In this document: positions 1 through 6,276 of the stretch, in pieces
Position numbering within the stretch: position 1 is the first letter of the stretch
Layout: each line of letters begins with the position of its first letter
The notes under the pieces: generated by a model
Databases searched by the model: none
What the model was told of the DNA's origin: nothing
The model's input: the letters and a program-made list of their open reading frames with translations, nothing else
Made by a program: the position numbers and the translations under genes
Source of the DNA: Planctomycetota bacterium
GTDB lineage: Bacteria > Planctomycetota > Phycisphaerae > Tepidisphaerales > Tepidisphaeraceae
Assembly (NCBI GenBank): GCA_023417885.1
Contig: JAEZED010000106.1
Span: 1 to 6,699, forward strand
DNA: 6,699 nucleotides
Direction of reading: 5' to 3'

Positions 1-28
1 CGCCATCTCCCCGCGCGCCCAGGTTGCA

Positions 29-88
29 GCAGCGGCGGGGCGCCGCTGCCTCACGGTCCGGACTGGACAGCGGCGGGTCGCCGCCGCC
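29..88. repeat. Two near-identical hairpin repeats downstream of the GT9 gene
   Basis: Bases 31-50 and 69-88 are direct repeats matching at 18 of 20 positions; they differ only at 40/78 (g/t) and 47/85 (t/c). Each copy folds into a hairpin. The first is a perfect 9-bp stem (29-37 with 41-49, loop ggg). The second is a 6-bp stem (70-75 with 79-84, loop ggt). They lie 52 nt or more beyond the glycosyltransferase stop codon, so they would sit in the 3' end of that transcript. No T-run follows either hairpin on either strand, so a canonical intrinsic terminator is not supported. A REP-like or mRNA-end-stabilising role is possible, but that is inference. The rest of bases 1-136 shows no recognisable gene. 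Confidence 0.5.
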
Positions 89-136
89 ACAAGCGCCAGC
101 CCTCTCGCAGCGCGCGCGACTCAGCCATGATCGGCA

Positions 137-1042
137 TTATGGGAGGTTGGCGAACGCCTCCGTTACCGCCGACGCCGGCAGGTCCGACAACGGCTCGGCA
201 CGCACGCACCCGACGCGCGGGCCCAGCGGCGCCCAGACCGCCGGATCCGTCGGCCCGAAGAGCGCCAGCGTCGGCAGTCCGATGATCGCGGCAAGGTGCG
301 TCGGGCCGGAGTCGTGCCCGAGGTAGGCGGATGTCCCCGTGAGGGCATCCAGCAGCGAGGGCAGGTCCTGTGGCTCCCGCACCTCCGCGGCGGCTTCGAC
401 CAGCGCCCCTCGCTGCTTCGCCGTGAACTTCTCGCGCTCCACCTCCCCCAGGACGAGGCGCACCGGCTTGCCGGCGTCCGCCATCCACTTCGCCCACTGC
501 TCCGCGGGCCAGTTCTTCTTCGCCGAGCCGCTGCCCGGATGCACGACGATCGGCCCCGCCGGGTCATGCGCCCGCGGCAGCAGGCCCGAGCGCCGGATGC
601 TCGCCACCATCCCGGCAGCCGCGGAATGAACGACGGGCTCATCCTCGAGCTGCTCCAGCAGGAAATCGACGGCCCAGATCCCGTCGCGCGTGGGGCGCGG
701 CTCGAGGTGATGCACCTCGGCGTCGGGCGCGAGGCGGGAGAGGTTCTTCTCCCACGGACTGCCGAAGTCGGCGACGAAACTCAGCACCAGCCGCGCCCCG
801 CCGAGCAGCTTCGCCGGCTTCTCCGGAAGCGCACCGTCTGCAAAGAGCTTCTGCCATCCCGACTCGGCATCGCTCGACTCGACCCTCAGGACCCGCTCGG
901 CGAGCTTCCCCTTGTCGCCGGCGGTGACGACGACGGTGCGGCACTGCGGCATGACGCGCGCCACGCCGAGCACCAGCGGCCAGGCGAGGACAAAGTCTCC
1001 CAGGGCGCCCGAATGGAAGATGAGCACGTTGCGCGGGGGCAT
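137..1042 (-). CDS. Glycosyltransferase family 9 (heptosyltransferase-like) protein
   Basis: This 301-residue protein resembles the GT9 / ADP-heptose:LPS heptosyltransferase family. These are cytoplasmic GT-B enzymes that move a sugar from a nucleotide donor to a lipid-linked or LPS-core acceptor. The N-terminal Rossmann half opens with NVLIFHSGALGDFVLAWP (residues 5-22), the family's GxxGD acceptor-side motif. The C-terminal half has HPGSGSAKKNWP (168-179) and then GHDSGPTHLAAIIGLPT with LFGPTDPAVWAP (242-272), the hallmark donor-site region. There is no signal peptide or membrane segment. The length is slightly below the usual 320-350. The ATG start lies just before the first beta strand; an AGGA stands 10 nt upstream, a weak ribosome site. 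The gene follows mnmA by 48 nt on the same strand, so it is probably cotranscribed as the last gene. Sugar and acceptor cannot be read from sequence; no other envelope-polysaccharide gene is nearby, so an LPS-core role is only a family-level guess. Confidence 0.9.
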   Translation of the reverse strand: MPPRNVLIFHSGALGDFVLAWPLVLGVARVMPQCRTVVVTAGDKGKLAERVLRVESSDAESGWQKLFADGALPEKPAKLLGGARLVLSFVADFGSPWEKNLSRLAPDAEVHHLEPRPTRDGIWAVDFLLEQLEDEPVVHSAAAGMVASIRRSGLLPRAHDPAGPIVVHPGSGSAKKNWPAEQWAKWMADAGKPVRLVLGEVEREKFTAKQRGALVEAAAEVREPQDLPSLLDALTGTSAYLGHDSGPTHLAAIIGLPTLALFGPTDPAVWAPLGPRVGCVRAEPLSDLPASAVTEAFANLP

Positions 1043-1090
1043 CAGACAAGAGTCCTGAACCTGTGTGCCTGCGTCTGAATCTGTGATTAC

Positions 1091-2212
1091 CTACTTCTCC
1101 GCCCGCTCGATCCATCCGCCGCCGAGGACGATGTCGCCGTCGTAGAGGCAGACGGCCTGCCCCGGCGTGACCGCCGACTGGGGCTCGTCGAAGCTCACGT
1201 GGATCCGGTCGTCATCGATGCGCCGAAGGGTCGCGCCGACCGGCTGGGCGTTGTAGCGGATCTTCGCCTCGCAGCGGAGCGGCTGCCAGGCGTCGATCGC
1301 GCGCTGCGAGATCAGGTTCACCTGGTCGGCCAGCAGGCCCGTCGCGAGCAGATCCGATCGATCTCCCACGACCACTCGGTTCTCCGTCGCATCGACGCCG
1401 ACGACGTAGACCGGCCGCCCCAGCGCCAGGCGCACGCCCCGGCGCTGGCCGATCGTGTAGCGCTGGTGGCCGGCATGCCGCCCGACGACCTTGCCGCCGG
1501 TGTCCACCACCTCACCCTCCTCGAACCGCATCCCGCGGCGCTCGAGCAGGCGGCGGTAATCCTGGTCGGGGACGAAGCAGATCTCCTGCGAGTCGGGCTT
1601 GTCGAAGACCGGCAGGTCCATCTCCCGCGCCATCTCGCGGATCTGCGGCTTGGTGTATCCGCCGACCGGCAGCAGCGTGTGCTCGAGCGTGCTGCGCGTG
1701 GTTCCGAAGAGGACGTAGCTTTGGTCCTTGTCGTGATCGACGCCGCGCATGAGGCACTTCTCGCCGCTCACCGGGTCGACGCCGACGCGCGCGTAGTGCC
1801 CGCTGGCGACGTAGTCCGCGCCGATCGCCTCGGCATACTCCGCGAGCTTGCCGTACTTCAGCCAGTCGTTGCAGCGGACGCACGGATTGGGCGTGCGGCC
1901 GGCGTTGTACTCGGCGGCGAAGTAGTCGATCACGCGGCCGAAGTCGCGCTCGAAGTTCAGGACGTAGAAGCCGATGCCGAGCTTGGTCGCGACGCGCCGC
2001 GCGTCGGCGGCGTCGTTGACGCTGCAGCAACCCTGCTTGTGCGTCTTGCCCGTGGCGTCACACGTTTCGGCCAGCTCCACGCCCTCGGGGTTGCCCAGCC
2101 GCATGAAGCAGCCGACCACGTCATACCCCTCGCGCAGCAGCAGGGCGGCGGCGACGCTCGAATCGACGCCGCCGGACATCGCACATACGACCTTTGGGCG
2201 CGAAGCAGCCAC
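1091..2212 (-). CDS. mnmA: tRNA-specific 2-thiouridylase MnmA
   Basis: MnmA makes 2-thiouridine at wobble position U34 of tRNA-Lys, -Glu and -Gln. It activates the base with ATP and takes sulfur from a persulfide relay fed by a cysteine desulfurase. The 373-residue protein is the normal full length. The PP-loop ATP site MSGGVDSSVAA is at residues 12-22. The nucleophilic cysteine lies in NPCVRCN (Cys111, with Cys114 three residues on). The second catalytic cysteine is Cys212 in SQEICFVPDQDYR. These three match E. coli Cys102, Cys105 and Cys199. GHYAR (138-142), DKDQSYVLFG (161-170) and the GRHAGHQRYTIGQRRG segment (244-259) are also family signatures, and the C-terminal beta-barrel is complete. 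The start is GTG: an in-frame TAG at 2222-2224 rules out an upstream extension, and the PP-loop rules out later starts. No Shine-Dalgarno is visible. Extra cysteines sit at 51 and 62-63, in a family-typical CCS segment. It follows the small secretin-N-like gene by 42 nt. Confidence 0.97.
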   Translation of the reverse strand: MAASRPKVVCAMSGGVDSSVAAALLLREGYDVVGCFMRLGNPEGVELAETCDATGKTHKQGCCSVNDAADARRVATKLGIGFYVLNFERDFGRVIDYFAAEYNAGRTPNPCVRCNDWLKYGKLAEYAEAIGADYVASGHYARVGVDPVSGEKCLMRGVDHDKDQSYVLFGTTRSTLEHTLLPVGGYTKPQIREMAREMDLPVFDKPDSQEICFVPDQDYRRLLERRGMRFEEGEVVDTGGKVVGRHAGHQRYTIGQRRGVRLALGRPVYVVGVDATENRVVVGDRSDLLATGLLADQVNLISQRAIDAWQPLRCEAKIRYNAQPVGATLRRIDDDRIHVSFDEPQSAVTPGQAVCLYDGDIVLGGGWIERAEK

Positions 2213-2215
2213 GGG

Positions 2216-2251
2216 GGGATGCTAGGAAGCCCGCCGGCCCCGGTGCATCCC
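2216..2251 (-). promoter_or_regulatory. Hairpin in the mnmA leader, directly upstream of the GTG start
   Basis: GGGATGC (2216-2222) is the exact reverse complement of GCATCCC (2245-2251), giving a 7-bp stem with a 22-nt loop. It fills almost the whole 42-nt gap between the secretin-N-like gene and mnmA, and its base lies three nucleotides upstream of the mnmA GTG. No Shine-Dalgarno is visible there, so the stem would sit where a ribosome must load. No T-run follows, so a terminator is unlikely. A role in translation or mRNA processing is inference. Confidence 0.35.
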
Positions 2252-2254
2252 GAT

Positions 2255-2536
2255 TCAGCCGCGCGCGGGACCCGTCGTGGCAGGCGCGTCGATCGCCTCC
2301 AGCGCCTCGCGCACCGCCCGAACCTGCTGCTCACTGCCGCGGATGACGAGGCTGTTGGTGCGCGGGTCGGGCAGGACGGTGGCGCCCGGCTCACGAACCT
2401 CCGCAAGCTGGGCGACCGTCACGACGTTGGCGTGGCGCAGCTGGATGATCTCCTGCACGCTCGGCCCGTCGGAGGCGGCGCATCCGGCGCAAGCGACGGC
2501 GGTGAGAACGGGGAGGATCGCCTGGAGAATGGTCAT
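2255..2536 (-). CDS. Small secretin-N-domain-like exported protein, possible lipoprotein
   Basis: This 93-residue protein has a hydrophobic N-terminus (ILQAILPVLTAVACAGCAAS, residues 3-22) that could be a signal peptide. Cys16 or Cys19 could be the lipidated residue, but neither fits the lipobox well and the n-region has no positive charge. Residues 52-85 (VLPDPRTNSLVIRG, then a helix ending EALEAIDAP) closely resemble the repeat of secretin N-domains (PF03958 type), which in GspD/PilQ proteins build the periplasmic ring. The pattern is D-x-R-T-N-S-L-[VI]-[VI]-x-G, then about 15 residues, then [IL]D. Here there is a single repeat, with no beta-barrel secretin domain. The ATG is preceded by AGGAG at 2542-2546 with a 5-nt spacer. 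The gene lies 42 nt upstream of mnmA and is probably cotranscribed. It could be a periplasmic protein-binding module or a relic of a larger secretin-like gene; the function is unknown. Confidence 0.75.
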   Translation of the reverse strand: MTILQAILPVLTAVACAGCAASDGPSVQEIIQLRHANVVTVAQLAEVREPGATVLPDPRTNSLVIRGSEQQVRAVREALEAIDAPATTGPARG

Positions 2537-2634
2537 TCGAGCTCCTGGTTTGGAGGGTCACCCCGTAGAACGCTGCAAGGCGGCCCAATATTCATCCGCA
2601 AACTTCGAGCATCGCAGGGGCCGCGGAACACAGC

Positions 2635-2693
2635 CCCGGGCGCGCGCCCGGGCTGCGCTTGCCGGTCGAGCTCCACCCGCCCCGGCGGGGCGG
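2635..2693. other. GC-rich palindrome and hairpin between the DUF418 and secretin-N-like genes
   Basis: In the 232-nt gap 2537-2768, bases 2635-2652 form a perfect 18-bp palindrome (cccgggcgc followed by its complement). Bases 2677-2693 form a 7-bp stem (ccgcccc with ggggcgg, loop ggc). A further short stem, cgggc/gcccg, stands at 2712-2723. All lie 40-140 nt beyond the DUF418 stop codon and upstream of the secretin-N-like start, so they could end the DUF418 transcript or mark its 3' boundary. No T-run follows on either strand. The rest of the gap shows no gene. Its only AT-rich spot is aatatt at 2587-2592, which might belong to a promoter for the downstream operon, but no convincing -35/-10 pair is visible. 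Confidence 0.35.
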
Positions 2694-2768
2694 CGCTCTC
2701 GGGACTACACGCGGGCTCGCCCGGGGCTGGTTCCCCGCCGCGTTGGTTGACCTGGTTCGCCGCGCGCT

Positions 2769-4163
2769 TCAGGCGCGGGAACGCAACAGCGGCTGGGGCT
2801 TCAGGTACGTCACCAGCCGCCAGAGCCATTCCAGCGGGCCGAACTGGAAGAAGCGCAGCCACGCGTTGGCCACCCCCAGCAGCAGCAGGTAGATCCCCAC
2901 GACGATCCCCACCTGCTGCACCGGCGACATCCGCCCGAACAAGCCCAGGCCCCAGTGGTACATCAGGAACGTCGCGATCAGGGTCGTTCCCAGGTAGCAC
3001 GTCAGCGCCATTCGGCCCACCGACGCCACCGCCGCCGTAAGCGGTCGCGCGGTTCCGCTTCTCACGAGCAGCGTGACCCCGGACAGGTAAGCCAGCGACA
3101 CCACCGGCCCGCCCAGCATGATCATCGCGCCCGCCGCCATCATGAGCCACGCGTTGTCCGCAGCACCCGGCAGCAGCGCGCCGGCGGCGGAGAGGGGAAG
3201 GCCGATCACCAGTCCCGCCACGAGCAGGCGGATATGGAGCGCCCGGCGATCCGCCTCGAAGAAACGGGCGCGCATGAGCCCCGCGCCGATAAAGAACATC
3301 CCCAGCACGTGCCAGCCGAAGCCGGTGAACATGAAGATGATGCCAAAGAAATAGGTCAACGCCCGGAAGGCGAGCGACTCGATGAACGGCCCCTCCCGGT
3401 AGGCCCGCTCCTCCAGCGCCATCCAGAGCGGATCGTTCGGCCCGCTGACACCCTCCTCCTCGTCGAATGCCTCGAAGAGCCGGCGGATCGGCGAGGCCGC
3501 CGCCTCCGCCTCCGACTCCGCCTGCGCGACCGACGCAGGAGAGGTGTCGGGCATCCCCTCCTCGCCGGCCGCCGCCATCATCAGCGCGCCGAACCCCGCA
3601 TTCAGCAGCACCGCGAACAGGACGATCGCGGCCCCCGTCACCACCAGCGACCGCCAACCCGCCTCGGGAAAGATCATCAGCGCCGCAAACAGCACCAGCC
3701 CGCAAAGGCTGTAGAGGAAGAGAATGTCGCCGTACCAGAACAGGAACCCGTGCACCAGCCCCATCAGGCTCAGCGCCACCAGGCGGCGGAGGTACGGCCC
3801 CGCGAAGCGACGACCCGCTGCGCGGGCCCGGCCGAACTGAATGGCGAAGCCAATGCCGAAGAGCGTGGAGAAGAGCGGGTAGAACTTGCCGGAAAAGAAG
3901 ATCGCCGTGAAGTAGTAGACCAGCCTGTCGAGCGGGCCGGCTCCGGGGGGCGGCTCCATGTTCAGGATGGTCCCGAACGGCTGGGCGAAGAATTGGATGT
4001 TCACCATCGCGATGCCGAAGATCGCGACGCCGCGCGCCACGTCGATGGCGGCGATTCGCTCCGGCTCCGACACGGCCTCTGTGAGGGTCGGTTGCGCTGG
4101 CGCCGGCGCCTCGTCGTTCGGAGGATCGACCGGATCGGTCGCGGCGACTGCGGCGCTTGTCAT
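2769..4163 (-). CDS. DUF418 / YeiB-like multi-pass inner-membrane protein
   Basis: This 464-residue integral membrane protein has both signatures of the DUF418 family (E. coli YeiB type). Near the N-terminus is ERIAAIDVARGVAIFGIAMVNI (residues 35-56). The C-terminal DUF418 domain runs from about 383 to 453 and includes GRMALTCYLGTTLI and FGPLEWLWRLVTY. HGFLFWYGDILFLYSLCG (138-155) is another conserved stretch. About nine or more hydrophobic segments are visible. The family has been proposed to be related to membrane acyltransferases or transporters, but its reaction is unknown. Compared with roughly 385-400 residues in typical members, this protein has a 34-residue acidic, Pro/Ala-rich N-tail and a long acidic loop (about 200-258, with EEG, ESEAEAAAS and FDEEEG). 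The open frame continues upstream through the antisense of the CLC gene. The ATG at 4163 is nevertheless the start: GGAGG lies 5 nt upstream at 4169-4173, and the family domain begins soon after. It diverges from the CLC gene. Function remains unassigned. Confidence 0.9.
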   Translation of the reverse strand: MTSAAVAATDPVDPPNDEAPAPAQPTLTEAVSEPERIAAIDVARGVAIFGIAMVNIQFFAQPFGTILNMEPPPGAGPLDRLVYYFTAIFFSGKFYPLFSTLFGIGFAIQFGRARAAGRRFAGPYLRRLVALSLMGLVHGFLFWYGDILFLYSLCGLVLFAALMIFPEAGWRSLVVTGAAIVLFAVLLNAGFGALMMAAAGEEGMPDTSPASVAQAESEAEAAASPIRRLFEAFDEEEGVSGPNDPLWMALEERAYREGPFIESLAFRALTYFFGIIFMFTGFGWHVLGMFFIGAGLMRARFFEADRRALHIRLLVAGLVIGLPLSAAGALLPGAADNAWLMMAAGAMIMLGGPVVSLAYLSGVTLLVRSGTARPLTAAVASVGRMALTCYLGTTLIATFLMYHWGLGLFGRMSPVQQVGIVVGIYLLLLGVANAWLRFFQFGPLEWLWRLVTYLKPQPLLRSRA

Positions 4164-4168
4164 GGCTG

Positions 4169-4173
4169 CCTCC
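4169..4173 (-). promoter_or_regulatory. Shine-Dalgarno GGAGG fixing the DUF418 start
   Basis: A full GGAGG on the minus strand stands 5 nt upstream of the ATG at 4163. It separates the real 464-residue gene from an apparent 1109-codon open frame that runs on through the CLC gene in antisense. Confidence 0.8.
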
Positions 4174-4225
4174 GGTGTCTTGACGGGAAGTGACCGCAGG
4201 CAGTCATGCGCGACGCCGCCGCGGG

Positions 4226-4247
4226 TTGTCAAATTGTTTCCCGTTTT
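4226..4247. promoter_or_regulatory. AT-rich island in the divergent DUF418/CLC intergenic region, possible promoter
   Basis: Between the divergent starts there is one conspicuously AT-rich patch in otherwise GC-rich DNA. On the minus strand bases 4227-4232 read TTGACA, the exact sigma-70 -35 consensus, about 65 nt upstream of the DUF418 start. The best -10 candidate, 18 nt further on (CATGAC), matches only three of six positions, so the promoter call is weak. On the plus strand TTGTCA stands at 4226-4231 without a good -10. If this island carries the CLC promoter, the upstream ATG at 4206 cannot be that gene's start, which favours the ATG at 4281. Confidence 0.3.
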
Positions 4248-4280
4248 CCGGGCGGCCTGCGTAGGCTTCGCGACCAGCCG

Positions 4281-6206
4281 ATGTCGAATGGCCGCAACGC
4301 CTCCATCCTGGGCCTGCTGAGCATGATCGGCACGCGCCTGCGCGTGCTCTATGGCCGCGCCGCCGCACGCATGGGGCTCGGAGACGAGGCCTTCCTCGTC
4401 CCGATGGCGGTTCTGGTCGGCGTGGTGACCGCCGTCGCGGCGGTGGCGTTCCACGAGCTGATCCTCGCGATCCGCAACGGGATCTACGGCTGGCAGGGGG
4501 AGGAGGGGAGCGCCGGCCTCTCCCCGTGGGTGGTGGTCGCGGCGCCGGCCATCGGCGGGCTGGCCGTCGGGATGATCGCGCGGATCGTGACGCGCGGCAA
4601 GGAAGGGCACGGCGTGGTGGACGTCATCGAGAGCGTGGCTCGCACGCGCGGCTTCGTGCGGCCCGGCACCGCCATCGAAAAGATCTTCACCAGCGCCATC
4701 ACCATCGGCACCGGGGGAAGCGCCGGCGCCGAAGGACCCATCGTCCAGATCGGGGCCGCCATCAGCAGCGCCGTCGGGGCGCTCTTCCGGCTCGCCCGGC
4801 ACCAGATGCCCACGCTCGTCGGCTGCGGCTGCGCGGCCGGAATCAGCGCCATCTTCAACGCGCCGATCGGCGGGCTGCTCTTCACGCTGGAGGTGATTCT
4901 CCTGGACTTCTCGATCCGGACGATCACGCCGATCATCGTGGCGAGCGTCGTGGCGAACGTCACGATGCGGGCGCTGGTGCCGCTGGTCGGGCAGTGGCTT
5001 CACCACGGGGGCGAGTCGGCCTACATCACCGTCTTCGCCACGCCGCAGTGGTATTTCGGAACCGAAACCCTCCTGAGCTGGGGCGAGATGGGCAACTTCG
5101 TCCTGCTCGGGCTCCTCTGCGGCGTCGTCGGCATCGGCCTTATCCGCCTTATGCAGGCCGCCGAGTCCCTCTTCCGGCGCCTGTTCACCGGCTCGCCGTG
5201 GGCCAAGGCCCTGCGACCCGCCGCGGGTGGACTGTTGCTCGGCCTGATGGGGCTCGCCTGGCTGCCGCTGGCGCGCGGCGGGGCGGTCGCTTTCGGCGAC
5301 TACCCGCAGCCGGCATTCTTCGGCGACGGTTACGGGGTGATCGAGCACCTGCTGGGCCACAACTTCTATCTCGACTCCGAGGCCTTCACGCTCATCACGC
5401 TGCTCATCGTGCTGTGCGTCCTGAAGATGCTCGCAACCGCGCTCACGCTCGGAAGCGGCGGGAGCGGCGGCATCATCGCCCCTTCGCTCTTCATCGGCGC
5501 CGCCAGCGGCGGGGCGCTGGGGACTCTCCTCCGCTCCACGGGATGGTTCACCGACGCGCGGCCGGAGGCCTACGCCCTGATCGGCATGGCGGCGGTGCTG
5601 GCGGCAGTGGTGCACGCGCCGCTGGCGAGCATCCTGATCCTGTTCGAGATCACGGGCGAGGACAAGGTGCTGCTGCCGGCGATGCTGGGCGTGATCGTCG
5701 CACTGGGAACCGCGCGGCTCTTCTCGCCCGACTCGCTCTACACCGCAGCGCTGCGCCGGCGGGGCGTGCGCCTGGGCGGGGCCGACCCGGCCCGGCTGGG
5801 GCGGATGATCGTGGAGCAGGTGGGACTGGAGCCGGCAACGGTGGTCGGGGCGGCCGAGCCGTTCAAGGAGATCCTCGATCGCGCGCCGCTGCTCCAGAAG
5901 CGTGACCTCGTGGTGCTGGACGAGGAGGGCCGGTACGCCGGCTTCCTGCCGGCCGAGGAGATCGCCGCCGCCGCGACGCGCGGGGGCGCCGAGAAGGCGT
6001 CGGCGGGGGAGCTGATGCGGACGGAGGTTCCGCTGGTATTGAACACTGACGACCTTGCGCGCGTGCTCGACCTGTTCACGCGCCACGACGTGACGCACCT
6101 CCCCGTCGGCCTCGCCGAAGAGTCAGGTCGGCCGGGGAAGGTGATCGGCATGATCAGCCGGGCGGGCGTGATGCGGCGTTACCGGCTGGAAGGGGAGCCG
6201 GCGTAG
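4281..6206 (+). CDS. CLC-family chloride channel/transporter with C-terminal CBS domains
   Basis: This is an integral membrane protein of the CLC family, which moves Cl- across the inner membrane either as a channel or in exchange for protons. Numbered from the 4281 ATG it is 641 residues. The membrane domain spans about 38-480. GSAGAEGPIVQIGAA (146-160) is the gating motif, with gating Glu151 (E. coli ClcA Glu148). GSGGSGGIIAP (391-401) is the late-selectivity motif, and Tyr487 in SLYTAAL matches ClcA Tyr445. At the internal proton-glutamate position (ClcA Glu203) the sequence reads LEVI, with Val205. The GSGIP motif is GHGVV (109-113), and ClcA Phe357 is Ile399. Two CBS-like segments follow, at about 507-566 and 574-635, a likely regulatory module. 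Start choice is uncertain. 4281 has no clear Shine-Dalgarno. 4206 (25 more residues, weak GCAGG upstream) would overlap the AT-rich island, and 4323 is also possible. Length and CBS tail match the larger bacterial members rather than ClcA (473). Confidence 0.93.
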   Translation: MSNGRNASILGLLSMIGTRLRVLYGRAAARMGLGDEAFLVPMAVLVGVVTAVAAVAFHELILAIRNGIYGWQGEEGSAGLSPWVVVAAPAIGGLAVGMIARIVTRGKEGHGVVDVIESVARTRGFVRPGTAIEKIFTSAITIGTGGSAGAEGPIVQIGAAISSAVGALFRLARHQMPTLVGCGCAAGISAIFNAPIGGLLFTLEVILLDFSIRTITPIIVASVVANVTMRALVPLVGQWLHHGGESAYITVFATPQWYFGTETLLSWGEMGNFVLLGLLCGVVGIGLIRLMQAAESLFRRLFTGSPWAKALRPAAGGLLLGLMGLAWLPLARGGAVAFGDYPQPAFFGDGYGVIEHLLGHNFYLDSEAFTLITLLIVLCVLKMLATALTLGSGGSGGIIAPSLFIGAASGGALGTLLRSTGWFTDARPEAYALIGMAAVLAAVVHAPLASILILFEITGEDKVLLPAMLGVIVALGTARLFSPDSLYTAALRRRGVRLGGADPARLGRMIVEQVGLEPATVVGAAEPFKEILDRAPLLQKRDLVVLDEEGRYAGFLPAEEIAAAATRGGAEKASAGELMRTEVPLVLNTDDLARVLDLFTRHDVTHLPVGLAEESGRPGKVIGMISRAGVMRRYRLEGEPA

Positions 6207-6224
6207 CTGGCTTCGCGCAAACAG

Positions 6225-6252
6225 ACAGGGCGATCCTTTCGGATCGCCCTGT
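6225..6252. terminator. Bidirectional intrinsic terminator between the CLC gene and rpmB
   Basis: A perfect 12-bp stem pairs 6225-6236 with 6241-6252 around a TTTC loop. It lies in the 70-nt gap between two convergent genes, 18 nt after the CLC stop and 24 nt after the rpmB stop. On the plus strand the stem is followed by TGCTTGCT; on the minus strand by TCTGTTTGCG. Both tails have some T but no long run. Position and symmetry strongly suggest one hairpin serving both transcripts. Confidence 0.85.
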
Positions 6253-6276
6253 TGCTTGCTGGATGCCGCGGTTCTC

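Noticed and set aside
51..137. 28-codon minus-strand ORF starting at a TAATG overlap with the glycosyltransferase stop
   Set aside because: The stop-start overlap is suggestive of coupling, but the peptide is tiny, Arg-rich and unrecognisable, there is no Shine-Dalgarno, and it ends at 51-53 near the hairpin repeats.
1199..3040. Long plus-strand ORF of 613 codons
   Set aside because: It is antisense to mnmA, the secretin-N-like gene and part of the DUF418 gene, with skewed Arg/Ala/Pro composition and no recognisable domain.
2533..3705. 390-codon minus-strand ORF overlapping the DUF418 gene
   Set aside because: It is an out-of-frame shadow with Gly/Arg/Ala bias; the DUF418 frame carries all the conserved motifs.
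4526..5905. 459-codon plus-strand ORF inside the CLC gene
   Set aside because: It is a frame-shifted shadow of the CLC gene, rich in Arg, Gly and Ala, without any family motif.
4164..6098. Minus-strand open frame continuing the DUF418 frame upstream through the CLC gene, giving a 1109-codon ORF
   Set aside because: The translated extension is low-complexity Arg/Gly/Asp/His-rich sequence with no family pattern, it is antisense to a well-supported CLC gene, and a good GGAGG fixes the DUF418 start at 4163. Open antisense frames are common in GC-rich genes.
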